Assembly: GCA_039000515.1 (NCBI GenBank)
Contig: JBCFYV010000012.1
Coordinates: forward strand, 33,842,562 to 33,906,561
Direction of reading: 5' to 3'
DNA: 64,000 nucleotides
Origin: Timema cristinae
Taxonomy: Eukaryota; Arthropoda; Insecta; Phasmatodea; Timematidae
Shown: piece after piece, positions 36,195 through 47,429 of the stretch
Layout: each line of letters opens with the position of its first letter
Position numbering within the stretch: position 1 is the first letter of the stretch
Notes under the pieces: model-generated
The model's input: only the letters and a program-made list of their open reading frames with translations
What the model was told of the DNA's origin: nothing
The model's database searches: none
Program-made: the position numbers and the translations under genes

Positions 36195-36394
36195 ACGAGT
36201 GTCCTACTGGACCTACTGGTATCCTGATTACCAGTGAGTCAACCCGGTTTCTTAGTCCAACTGACTCACTAAAAGCCCTATAGCACACTCATCAACGAGT
36301 GTCCTACTGGACCTACTGGTATCCTGATTACCAGTGAGTCAACCAGGTTTCTTAGTCCAACTGACTCACTAAAAGCCCTATAGCACACACGTCA
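36195..36394 (+). repeat. 100-bp tandem duplication, two nearly identical copies
   Basis: Copies at 36195-36294 and 36295-36394 differ at only a few positions. Each contains the inverted repeat agtgagtca / tgactcact, which could form a 9-bp stem. The high identity indicates a recent duplication. Confidence 0.95.
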
Positions 36395-37765
36395 ACGGTA
36401 ATGTCTCGGTGCCTCTTAAGTGGTCTCGTACCATGGGTCCCCTCCCGTTGTCAAGTCCCCATGAACCATTCGACCAGTTCACCTTTTCCTCCCAAGTTCT
36501 CACCCTTAATATGTTTTAAATTAATAATTATTTCAGAATATAAAACTCAATGCATCCACATGTGTTAGAAAATCTTCACACACCTGTTGTTGTTTTTTAC
36601 GACTCTCAGTCGTCAGCTCATATTTTCCATTATTCACTGTCCCCCAACCTTATTGCAAATACTTGTGAAATATAACAACTTGGAGAACAGTTTCTTTGTC
36701 TCTTCCTCCCTTCTGGAACATGACCAAAGCATGATGCTAACATGGCGAAATAGAAGGAAACGAAAGATGCCACTAAAATGATTTTTTCGAAACATATATC
36801 CGAAAAGAAGGCTCCTTTATTCATTCGACTTTCAACCTTGCTGTGGAAAGGTCTGTGACATTTTGATATCCAATTTTCACTCGATCTTAAACCCTACAGT
36901 AAAACAGTTCCCGATTAGCTAATCTATCAAGTTTAAGCTGCCGCATCTATTCAAATATAATTATTCTGGGCTACTTTCTTTCATAATTAAATAAAAATTA
37001 CTTTATTCAAATTAATTGCTTTCACATATAAGCCATATTAAAACCTGATCCTTGTCGTCATCATCACGCTGGATCCCAAAGAAGATCCACAGCGAGGGAC
37101 TTGACTACAACTCACGATTCCAACCCCAAAAGAACCTCTTTCAAGACTCTGGGCACGCAAATATTATATGTACGTAACTGTACTATTAAAGAAGTTTGCG
37201 GGATGAGGAGGGATCATGTTACTAGATGAGGCCTTTTTGTTTTCCCGCACTCAAACTTACGTTTTGTATGGAAAGGACAGGGTGGGAGAGTATACTGAAA
37301 CAGGCTCGAAGCTGTGACCCCGGGGCCTCTCTTCATTCACAAACTCGTGCTGCCAGCTTCGGTCTGGTCTGGTTTGGTTGGAACTGTTTGGATTCGAAGG
37401 GGGCTAGTAGAACACGAACGTCTGCAGGTGTGTTTCAGGTAGCAAGCAGACTAAAAAAAACCTCTTAATACATTCTTCCTGAACTAAGGGGGCGAAAAAC
37501 CATAACGCCATTGCTAGTAGTTTTCTTTCCACCCGTCTAGAATGTACGTACTCAATTATACTTATGAGGTAGGGATGAGAAAGGTAGAATCTTAGAGCTT
37601 TTAATGGGCGGGCCTTCCTAGGCAACTGAGATATTGCCAATAAACTGTTGCACTTAGGTTAAATATTGACAAAATCTTTCATAGCACGTGAGTTGTTGTT
37701 CACTGAAATTAATACAAAATTATTATCTAGTACTATATACATATATAGTATACCCTGAATTTGGT
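36395..37765. other. No recognised gene
   Basis: Several small frames (63-80 codons) overlap on both strands. A tgaggtagggatgagaaag segment at about 37565 is a SINE2 scrap. Nothing else supported. Confidence 0.35.
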
Positions 37766-37767
37766 AA

Positions 37768-37862
37768 AAAGTCTGATCTGGAGGGCCTTTTACGCTACTA
37801 AGATACTACTATACAGTAGGATTTTGTTACGAAATAAGGCCCTCCAGAATGTGATTCCTTCC
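37768..37862. mobile_element. Short palindromic element, copy A
   Basis: Ends tctggagggcctttta and aaggccctccaga are inverted. The centre tactactatacagtagg with attttgttac matches the element at 45108-45190. Confidence 0.6.
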
Positions 37863-38188
37863 AAAATCTGGAAATGTATATTTTGTAAACATAGTTAAAA
37901 AAAATTGAAATTTTCCACTTTTGAAAAGTCCAAAAATATACATATTTTTGCTGATCATTAATACCTAACTGCCCGGTGAACGAAAGGTAACTGGTATATA
38001 AGCGTAGAATGAATCATTGTGAATTGAATGATGTAATTTAATAGGGAGGGTAACAACACAAATTTCATTGTAATTTTTACTTTCTACATCCTCTGTTATC
38101 CTACTGACGGATATCTCCGCCCAGGAACGTGAACCCTCTTGGTTTCTGCCGTTTATATATTTATGCTCGACTATTCTAAGTGCCTCTA

Positions 38189-38536
38189 GGTGGGATAAAA
38201 GGGGACGCGAGAAAACTTTTTTTTAAATAGATAAAATATTGCTCCAGTATAAACATAATTTAATTTTCTTCCCCTGTTGATATCAACAGTTTCTGAATAT
38301 CTGTCATAAGCATGGTGACCTTGTCTAACAACCCTTTTAAATGAAGAGAAAAGTTTTCATTAAATTCCACGACACCCTTGACAAATATTCAAGAAATTTT
38401 AGGTCACCAGGTGAAGAAAACTATATTCTTTGTTTGTATTGGAGCAATATTTTATTTATTTTGGCCAAAAGAATTTTTGCTATAAAAACTGAAAAAATAC
38501 TGGCTTTTTCTCGCGTTCCCTTCCGTCCCAACTTAA
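38189..38536. mobile_element. Foldback MITE, family FB-TTAA, copy 6
   Basis: Ends ggtgggataaaagggg then acgcgagaaaa on the left, and ttctcgcgttccct then tccgtcccaac and TTAA on the right. Imperfect palindrome with gatatcaacagtttctgaat on the left arm and the inverse on the right. The left TTAA has been lost. Confidence 0.76.
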
Positions 38537-39034
38537 CACTCCCATCATATCTTGTTTAGTTGTCAGATTCAGATATAAAAATGCATATAACCTGAACAGG
38601 TATTAAGATACAGTGTTAGCAAATTACAACAAATAGTAAAATACTCTTTTTACAGTTACAAATTCATTTACGTCAAGTCATGTGATTTGAAGCAGCTACT
38701 TTCGATGGATAATTAATACCTATAATAAATTCTATTAATATAGTAAAACCATATAATTTCTGATCGCATAAAACTATGTTTTTTTTTCTTCTAATAGTAT
38801 TTTCCTAGTAGAATTCTGTAGTGTTGATATTTTCGTGGTGAGAAGTAGACAGCGGATTCTATAAGCCTATATACTAACTGAGCAAACATCTGGGGACAAC
38901 ATTTCCTAGCTGTCGCTGTCGTCTGCACACTACTTTCGGGTGTTAATCACACACACAAGTCTATGTGGCAAATTGCTCGATACTAATTTAATTTTACAAC
39001 CTTTTAAAAATACTTATTACAATTTTTTTTTTTC

Positions 39035-39266
39035 AGAACCGTGTCTTACTACCTGTTCGGGCTATACGGTTATGTATTAGTTACGTTAATGGTTATATGG
39101 GTTAGGAATGTTATATTTAGAGGAAGTGTATTTGTATTTGCGTGGAGGTAGAGTGTAAAACCAATTTGAAAATCCTCAATACACCTGACCGAGATTCTAA
39201 ACTCGATCTCCTCGTCATCGGTAGTCTACTGCGAGAGTAGCGCGTTAGACCATGCGGCCACCGTAA
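39035..39266 (-). mobile_element. SINE2, nearly complete
   Basis: Tail complement cgtgtcttactacctg at the left, body, B box (complement of gattctaaactcga), variable arm (complement of cgtcatcggtagtc) and head (complement of gcgcgttagaccatgcgg). The T-rich run before it is the 3' A-rich end. Confidence 0.82.
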
Positions 39267-39387
39267 CGTGTTATTTATTACAACTCTTAATATATTGTCT
39301 TCATTAACCCTTATTTTATAAGCACTAAAACAAATATATCCAATCGGCTCCCTTATTGTGATTGTAATCATATTAAAAATAGTACAA

Positions 39388-39682
39388 GAGTGACCTGGTG
39401 GTCTATGGGTAAGGTGTCAGACTTCGGTGCTGGGGGTCCGGGGTTCAATCCTCTGTCCCGGCACAGATTTATCTTATTTACAAACCGTTCCTTCACCTCT
39501 GACAAGACGTGTATTAATCACAACTTGGGAATGTGAGGAATGCCAGGCCTCCACCGTGGTTCGGATTCCACGTTAAACTGTAGGTCCTCCATTTCATCTC
39601 GCAATCACCCTACCACTAGACATTAGTTTAAGTGCGTATAAACCGAACGGGTAGTAAGACGCGGTGATGATAATAATAATAG
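39388..39682 (+). mobile_element. SINE1 with a small internal insertion and 8-bp duplication
   Basis: Head gtgacctggtggtctatg, B box ggttcaatcctctg, body with a short extra segment near 39508-39530 (gtgtattaatcacaac), then tail aaccgaacgggtagtaag. The direct repeat tagtacaa flanks it at 39380-39387 and 39683-39690. Confidence 0.92.
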
Positions 39683-39809
39683 TAGTACAATATTTATAAA
39701 TATATAAGATATTAATAAAACGGGCTCAATACTTGTGGATATTATAGTACTCGTTGAAATTAGTAAAACAAAGTCTTATTAACAACTCACAGAGATACAG
39801 CCAATTTTC

Positions 39810-40085
39810 TTTTGCTGTAATAACAAAAATAATGATAAAAAAAATGAAATGTTATTTGGGTTTATATGGCAAAAATGTATTATCTTATCACTGCAAACGG
39901 TGTTCTAATAGTTATTCTTCCATTTCCGCACAAATTTCACATCTCAGGATCGGACTGTTTTGTGTTCTTTGAAAAATTCCTGGGTTCACTCGAATCATTT
40001 TGACTGCCGTTTTCAACTCGCACTTGTAAATAAGTCGTTGAATACAAATAGGTTATAACTTATAATAAACTCTATTAGTACCTAT
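39810..40085 (+). repeat. Dispersed repeat copy B (pair with 17400)
   Basis: Shares ttccatttccgcacaaattt, then cacatctcaggatc, then cactcgaatcat and ccgttttcaactc with copy A. A 72-codon frame over part of it is not recognised. Confidence 0.6.
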
Positions 40086-40091
40086 CCCTAT

Positions 40092-40114
40092 ACACACACA
40101 CACACACACACACA
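40092..40114 (+). repeat. (AC)n microsatellite
   Basis: About 11 AC units. Confidence 0.95.
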
Positions 40115-40119
40115 AGTTC

Positions 40120-41705
40120 AGATTATTAAGGCTAACGCGCATTCGGCGATCTGGTCGCGCGACCATGTGTAAAGTCCGTTCACGATAGGTTTTTACCTTG
40201 ATGACAGTTCGAAAATCATATGTCTAGGTTTTGGGTTGCCAACATTTGTAGAAGGTCACAGTTTTGTTACAAATGTAAAGATCTTTAAATTCCTGTTATA
40301 TATTACATTTAAAATAACGTAATCTTAAGTTTTCTCACACTATTTCATTTTTTTAAATAATTTATTTTTATCCAACTCGAAACAATATTTTAAACATAAT
40401 TAAAAGTACTTTTCTTCGTTTTGGAACGTTATTGATTATGTGTAATATAGTGCACACATCAATACCTTTTAATAAAGGATCGTATTAACTTAGAAAAGAG
40501 AAATTGTTGTCATTTTTTTACATACAATAAATGATTTTATGATTATTTATCGTATTTTGAAATATTCAACTGAATAAAATATTTGTATCCACTGCGTGTG
40601 TGCACCATTGTAAAGAACTTGTTTACCGTAATGTTCAACCATATGGTTTAAATTCGTCAGTCGCCATTTTGAAGCTATGTTCGTTAGAAGTTTTTGTGAA
40701 AGTGGTGTGAATATTCTTTTAAAGTGGAATAAAACAATAAATAAACTTTGTGTCCGTCCTCAAATAAATATATAAATAATATTGGCCTAAATTACTGTGA
40801 TTAACTATCACATTAATATATTACCATCTGTTTTCATTACAGTCATCCAAAGTGATAGATGTCAGCTGTTGGCGTAGTAATATATTAGGGATTACTTCTA
40901 TTAACATTTCGAGCTGTCATCCAGGTAAACTTAGGTCGTGAATGAATTATAACGACCATGCCACGCCATCCATTTTTTTTCCTTGCTCATAAAATGGCTA
41001 CAAATCCAGAGGTCCTGGACAAATTGATTGGGCTCTCGGGTAGAATATAGGTATTCTTTTCTTCATTATGTTTCTGCAACGGATGTTATTTTATTTAACA
41101 TATCTAACGAGTTTTGGTTAAATGTCGCCATTTTTACAGGTAAAGTAGCGAGAAAGGCTTGCACCATACCATTTATTTTATAGGTGCCATCAAAGTATAT
41201 TCGCTGAAAAGCCTAGTGGCCGCGAAAAAAAAGGGGGGCTCAGGCGGGAAAGCGGCCAAGATCACCTTCATCAAACTTTGAGTCAAGCTAGAAGAACGGG
41301 TAGGTGGTTGAGTGTTTGGTGCTAGGAACGGAGGAGGGGGGGGCAAGGCCCTGCCGGCACCTGTGTCAACAATCTGGCGCGCGATTCATAACAACAGCCT
41401 CTTTCATTCATTCCTGCCTATCCCCCCCCCTCCTCTCAAACTCCCCTTTTTCTCTAAAGAGAGTATATAACCTTTTTACATACCCACTTCTTTCGTAGGC
41501 TCAACTAAGATTTTTGGATATCCCCTCATGCCTCATGGTACTGATGGAGTGTATTTTCAAATCAATGCTTCCCCGAGTGTGAGGTTGCCATTGCATACCC
41601 CCCCCCCCCCATTTTTTTCACACACACACACACACACAGGAACTAAATTCGCGATTCTTTGTCTTATGCCGAGTTCACGCGATCAACAGTGGTGTGGATA
41701 TATTT
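40120..41705. other. No recognised gene; C13 tract and short CA repeat near 41600-41640
   Basis: The part 41200-41520 is GC-richer with short open frames, none recognised. Confidence 0.35.
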
Positions 41706-41707
41706 TT

Positions 41708-41936
41708 TAACATTCCATCTTAATACCTGTTCGGTCTGTACGCAAATATACTAATCAGGCTAATGTTTTACGGATATGGATGGTTGAATTTAGAGGAAGC
41801 GTAGCCGCATTTTATTGAAGGGAGAGTAGAAAACCAATTAGAAATATACACCGTCAATAAACCCAACCTGGATTCTAACATCGATCTCCCCGACATTGGC
41901 ATTCCCGTAATTTCTGAGATTAATGCCTTGGACCAG
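41708..41936 (-). mobile_element. SINE2, diverged
   Basis: Tail complement ttaatacctgttcggtctg with a decayed hairpin at the left, body with aatttagaggaagcgtag, variable arm (complement of ccccgacattggcatt) and head near 41930. Confidence 0.65.
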
Positions 41937-42594
41937 GGGTTCTCAAGCTCTTGCCCACGGACCCTTTGACAAAAATAAAATAAATTATACGCTGCACCGC
42001 ACCGACTATCTGTTTTATCTTAAAATAGAGACATTCACAAACATTTGTGAGATCTGTGAAGCTAAATAATATTATACGTTGTTGCGGAAACACTCGACCA
42101 TAGAACATACATGAAATAATAAACACTTACAGAAACATTGAGAAAAGAGCAATATCGACTTTTCTGTCCACCAAATTTGCAGATTTCCATAAAATAATAA
42201 TTTTTCTTATAGTAGTTAAAAAACTATTGGCTTTATAAAAATATATTTCGAATAAAAAATTTGTATTTTTAAAAGTATTACAACTTCCCAATGATAAGTT
42301 ATTTATTATCTGAAATAGTTACGTAAATATGGTAAAAATGGGAAATTTCTACTTATGTAAAGTACCCTCAAAGTAATTTTCTTGAGGAAATGAGTATTGC
42401 CCTTTGGTCAAAATTGTCAAACCGGATTTCTAGAAATTCGATTTTTTGGTCTCTTTTTACCTTTCACTAAAATACTCCTAAATTTAGGGTTAGATATCTA
42501 ATTCCAAAAACTCCTCAGGGGAACCTTATGGAAACCCTAGATACCAAGTTCTAGCCCGATCGATAAAATAGTTTCTGCCTTCAGGGTACGCGGT

Positions 42595-43205
42595 CAGTGA
42601 ACGCTGGTTGCAAGCGCCGACAAGCGGAAACTGCAAACAGAAATATGTTGTATTTAGTTACACGTCCCATAGTAAACGCTTGAGCTTGTGTCTGGTCGAA
42701 TCTGCGCTAATCCGCTAGCAGGAATGTTTCGGGTATTCCTGCTCGCAGGCATTGCTGGCTGGCTTTTTGAATGTGTCCTGTTCTGTGTCGAGCGTAAATA
42801 ATTTATTTTTTATTAAGTTCTGTGTTTTATATTTTGGTATTTCATAAACTAAATTTAAGTGTTTGAATTTAATATGTCGGAAATTGAAGTAATTGATATT
42901 GACTTATTAATTTCGTTATTCTTAATTATTTAAAAAAACATATCGCTGTCTTCTTTAAGTTTTCTTTAAAAAGATGCTGGTAATCCCCATACGTTTTACT
43001 ACCTTTATTTATGTCGTGAATACCCACTTTTTTAATATCCAAAACTTTGGAAACAACGCTATCCATAAAAATTAATTCGTCCTCAATGGAGCTCATCTTT
43101 GTTTGAAGCATACTCATCAACTCACAAACTTCCAGCTTATACTATGAGCATGTTACTAGCGTCGTCAGCGCTGGCTACTAGCAAGCAGGTAACCAGCGTT
43201 CACTG
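42595..43205. mobile_element. DNA element with CAGTGAACGCTGGTT ends, inserted in DR
   Basis: The ends are exact 15-bp inverted repeats, CAGTGAACGCTGGTT and AACCAGCGTTCACTG. Flanking octamers tacgcggt (42587-42594) and tgcgcgtt (43206-43213) agree at six of eight positions, which would fit hAT. The interior carries a minus-strand fragment resembling a PIF/Harbinger transposase start, so the class is not settled. Confidence 0.72.
42926..43120 (-). pseudogene. Possible transposase N-terminal fragment (PIF/Harbinger-like)
   Basis: A 64-codon frame whose C-terminal third has the pattern YGDYQHLFKENL then a Phe-Phe-Lys, similar to the conserved G-x-Y-x-x-L-x-x-x-L-x-x-D-x-x-x-F-F segment near the start of PIF/Harbinger transposases. 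It stops right after this segment, so the catalytic DDE part is missing. The similarity is judged by eye. Confidence 0.35.
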
Positions 43206-43216
43206 TGCGCGTTCCC

Positions 43217-43874
43217 TAAAGGCCGGTACACACATAACGCTAAGATTTGCTCTGCTAAATCTTTAGAAAAATAGCGGACCATGTATTTAAATGTGTTGGT
43301 TCACGCAGAAAGCAAAGCTAAGATATACCTTTCTATGCCACGCTATGTTTTTTCCGATTGCTGGCCGAGCAATTTTTCCATCTCCCATCTTGAGCCATAT
43401 TACGTTGCGCATGCGCATAACTTAGCTTGGTCTCCATGTTGAACAGACGCAGTGCTGGTTTGGTGAAAATAACTAAAGAAGTATTGAAGTTTTGTTTTAA
43501 GTTTTTTTTCACGTATATTTAAGTAATATTCTATTTAGGTTTTATATTGGATAATTGATTTTATATTAAAGTGGAACCGTTAATTGAATAAGTCAGACCT
43601 TCACCTCCTAAATATTCTCCATCTTCCAAAACCACTGTTGACAGCAGCATCTATTCTTCCTCAGTACTATCATCTGAACTCAAACAAGACATTTTGGAAG
43701 ACGCAATCATAACTAAACTTCACTGGAGCAGACCAGAAAGAAACAAAAATGAATTCAGGAAGGAAAAAAGGGACCTTAGCTTAGCTTAGCATAGCAATGA
43801 GTATGAAACCAAACTGACAAAGTCTTAGCAGAGAACAACTTAGCTTAGCATTCTGTGTGTATTGGCCTTTAGGC
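43217..43874. mobile_element. DNA element with TAAAGGCC ends
   Basis: The left end taaaggccggtacacac with gctaag pairs with the right end cttagcattctgtgtgta then ttggccttta. A repeated cttagcttag motif lies in the right end. A 66-codon coding-like frame without ATG sits inside (43592-43789). Confidence 0.66.
43592..43789 (+). pseudogene. Coding-like fragment in a DNA element, family unknown
   Basis: The frame runs from just after a stop at 43589 to a stop at 43787 without an ATG. It is serine-rich at first and basic later (SRPERNKNEFRKEKR near the end). It ends at the inner edge of the inverted end, where terminal codons of a transposon gene might be expected. No family recognised. Confidence 0.25.
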
Positions 43875-44032
43875 CGGGATACAGACAGACAAATAGACAA
43901 ACAGAGGGAATTTCAGAAACCACTGTTTCGGGTTCAGGGAGTCATAGAACTTCGACATCCATAAAATCTTGAGTTCGATTTTCTGACGATCACAATACTT
44001 CTCTTTCCGAGGGGTCGAGAGAAAGTAAACAA

Positions 44033-45107
44033 TGAAGAAAATACTTTCATTAACGGCGTATCACCTATCTGAAAATATTACATGTTTTCTCGCTGCCAAC
44101 ATGGATACCAATTTTAGTGAGAAAGTCAACGTAATGAAAGTAGGGAATGGTTTTAAATTTACTGAACACAAAGTTTTGTTTAATGGAGTTGTAAGGTGAA
44201 GATGGCCAAAGAAAACGTGCAAACCTTTTTTTAAATTTATGCTAGTTTAAGACTTGAAGAAAACTTAGGACACAACTATTAAGCAGAATCAATCCAAAAC
44301 TTCATTATATCAAAATTATGGCTGAAACCTAAGTTAACCCCATTAAAAAAAATAGATAGTAATGTTCGATGTTGTATATGATTTTCGACTGTAGAATTGA
44401 ACACACTTTTGTCCATCCTTCCATTATTATTTCTATTACTTTAGAATTCACTCCTTCGGACGCAACTAGGGTATCAGTAAATTTTTATCTGTCCCCTCCT
44501 TGGGACGTACTCGATACAGCCCCTTAAACACGTGACTCCCGATGTGGGTGGCAGATGATTATAAACACCATTACTTTTTGACCATTCATTTCATCAAATA
44601 CATAATAACTCCCCACCCCCGCTGCGTCTCACTACCGTCAACAAATGACTTGTGATCTACCAACCTAAGAAAAAGCATTACATTTTGTCGGCAAAAGTTA
44701 TAATGGAATATGAACCCACCAAAAGTGCCTGCACCTAGCCTTGAACCAGGTTCTCCTAGCTCGTCAAAAGGCGTCTGTTTCTCTAGATTATGACCGCCGG
44801 GTGACCTTGTTTGCGCGCGCACGCGCCAGTCTTCCCGGCATGTCGTTCGCAATCGGCGGAACCCGCTGATTGTTTGTCTACATTGATCGTTGATCAACGA
44901 CTTCCGTTAGCTCTCTTTTTCTGCCCTGGCTCGACTACGGTGACTGTTTGCTCGGGGCGGCTGCCGCTGCTAACTTTGGCCGTTTGTTTGAACTTGAGCT
45001 TCCTTCCTCCCTCCCCGCTCTCCTCCTTTCTTCTTGTCCGCCGGTCGCCACTGTCAACACACGGGCAAGAGGCGAGTGGTGGTCAACGGCCATGTATACC
45101 CTTCTCT
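44033..45107. other. No recognised gene; GC-rich patch at 44800-45110
   Basis: Frames of 81-103 codons are open on both strands in the GC-rich patch, none recognised. It could be a first exon or promoter region, but no downstream gene is seen. Confidence 0.3.
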
Positions 45108-45190
45108 TAGGAGGAAGCTCGTTCTATGACTTTTATCCTACCAAAATACTATTATACAGTAAGATTCTGGTACAAAATAGGCCTTCCTAC
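45108..45190. mobile_element. Short palindromic element, copy B
   Basis: Shares atactattatacagtaaga and ttctggtacaaaatagg with copy A at 37768. Ends ttaggaggaag and ggccttcctacta are partly inverted. Confidence 0.55.
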
Positions 45191-45616
45191 TAAAATCATG
45201 CCGGTGACGGCGGCGGTGGCATCATCCCTTCCAGTTCCCGCTGACTCCTTTGAGCAGATGAGCTCCATTATCTTATTTAATTTTACTAAATAATAATTTG
45301 AAACTTATTTTTAAACATAACAATAGCCATTAATACAATTTAACACTGTTTATAATAAATAAGACATTGGAATAATATATCCCAGTCTTTGAGAGACCAA
45401 ATGATGTTCTTAGTAAACACGAATCTTTGTATTTTATTAAAGTTAGAACATTTTATTTCTACTTCATGATAATTTAATTATTTTCGATAATACTAGTCCA
45501 AAGGATATTGTGCCTTGTCGATTTTAAATATTTCATTTGAATTGAAAACATATTTAAAGAAATCTTGCACAAAAACTTCATTTTAGCATTTGATTTATTT
45601 CAAATAGAGATGGATT

Positions 45617-46054
45617 CAGTTGCGCACCTATAAATTTACTTTGAAGGTGGGGGAGAGGGGGCAAACAAAGTTTTAGCCAGAGTGGAAAGGGGTTTGTTGA
45701 ACGGGGTGGGTTAGCAAAGGGGAGTTTGAGAACACTCTGCACTAAAAAGTAACAAATTTTGATGCACCTAGAAGCTATTGGGAATAGTATTCACTTGGCA
45801 AATTTTTAAAAATTAATTGCCTCTAGAAGCTATTTACAGTGTTCTTCGATTGGCAAATTGTTGAAATTAGTTGCCTATTAGAAAAAAAAGGTAGATTAAT
45901 TTCATTCAACACATCTTCATTGCTCTATTTTATGGTTAAACTTGTTTTTGAAGTTTTTACTAAAATTATTTGGGTTTGGGGAGGCAACTGCCCCATTTGC
46001 CCCTCCCCCACCCGTATCGTCACCACATACCCTCACCCCCCGGGTGCGCCACTG
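45617..46054. mobile_element. Non-autonomous element with CAGTKGCGCACC ends
   Basis: The left end CAGTTGCGCACC and the right end GGTGCGCCACTG are inverted copies. The interior has gaggcaactgcccc-type sequence seen in many invertebrate hAT-like elements. The direct repeat ggatt flanks it, a possible short target duplication. Confidence 0.6.
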
Positions 46055-47429
46055 GATTGAACGAATCAACTATTATAGGAATTTGAATCTTGTTTTTTCT
46101 ACCTACGAAACCCGTAGAAATCATGTTGAATATAAGAATTTTACTTAACAAGTTTAATTCTTCAGTTTATAAAGAAAACTAGCTGTTGTGCCCGTTCTTC
46201 GCTTCGCTTCGTTCTACAATGAGTAACTTTGGTATTTTAAAATATATATATATAACTAACCAAACGAAAAAGTAACCAAATCTTAAATTATTTTAAAATA
46301 CTAAACCATGTATTTGCAGCGGGATATAATTTAAAAATGTGTTATCGTTGCCTAAAAGCGATCATAAGAAAATTGAAACAAATTAATATACATAGTAACT
46401 AAAAAATATTTGAAAAAAGATCATCGCAGGTCAACAAATTGCATAAGTAAAATAATGGAATATAATATATATATTGAGCCCTGCAGTTACCTGACATTTA
46501 GATTTTATACCGCAAAACACTTTATTTTTCTAATTGAGTGTGAAATATTGAGCTCCTTATTTTTAAGAACAAATATTTAAATTGTAATTATTTTATGATT
46601 ATTTGGGGTGGGCTTTGTAACTTCTTGCATCACTTGCACACTTAAAAGTGTGTTTTATATACGCTTAGAAACTTTACCTCTCCTCACCCTCCCAACCCGA
46701 TTCACTGACCCTTGTTTTAAAATTAATAAAATTAAAACTGTTCTGATTATTTGGGGTTGTCCCTCTACATGCAAGTAGATATTTCCATTTTAAACCATTC
46801 GGAAAGTGTTCTATTATATTAGGTTTGGAGATTTTAGGGGAGGACGCCCTTCTTCCCATTTTCCAGTTCATTTTGAAACCTAATTGGTTTTCAAAGTGTT
46901 TGAGATGGCTCTTATACCGGCCTGACAAATTAAAATCCTCCACTGCAATAATAAGTAGGTTTCTAACTAAGTTTTGAAATTTTCGAAATCCCTACCGTAG
47001 AAAATTCAAATATTTAACAATTATTTGGGTATTTGGAGTAGTCCCACTACATTCCTGGCAGTTAATTTTCCAGCCCACCTAAAAGTTTTGTTTTCTTCTA
47101 ATACCCCCGTTCCCCTTATTTCCCAGAGTTATATTTAAAAAATATTGTTAATTAGAGTGGTATATTTATCTTTCTCTGCTGAATTTTTTGTATACTACAC
47201 TGGAAAGTAGTTGTTCGATTAATTTTGAAAATTTGAATCCATTCTCGCCCATATCACCAACTCAAAATTTCCTATTTTAAGACTTAATTTATCTAGAATA
47301 GTATCTCTACCTGTATGCCCAATTTCTATATTCTATCTCACTTAAAGTGATTTTTCTATGTATGTACCGTCGCTTCTCCTATCAAGTAGAAGAAGTGACA
47401 ACTACATTTACAAAAAAAGTTAAATAAGG

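Larger units (their letters stand above)
41940..44032 (+). repeat. Dispersed repeat DR, copy A, interrupted by two DNA elements
   Basis: DR sequence runs 41940-42586 and resumes at about 43880-44032. Order shared with copy B at 61170-62434: tgcaccgcac; tatcttaaaatagaga; tttgtccacca-like; acaatgataagttattt-like; taattccaaaaac; ataccaagtt; acagacagac; gacgatca; and the end ccgagg plus tcgagagaaagtaa. Probably the 3' part of a retroelement, but no reverse transcriptase is seen. Confidence 0.72.

Noticed and set aside
44625..44815. Possible minus-strand SINE1-like head
   Set aside because: The ends gctgcgtctcactacc and gaccgccgggtgacc hint at a SINE, but the boxes and body do not match well enough.
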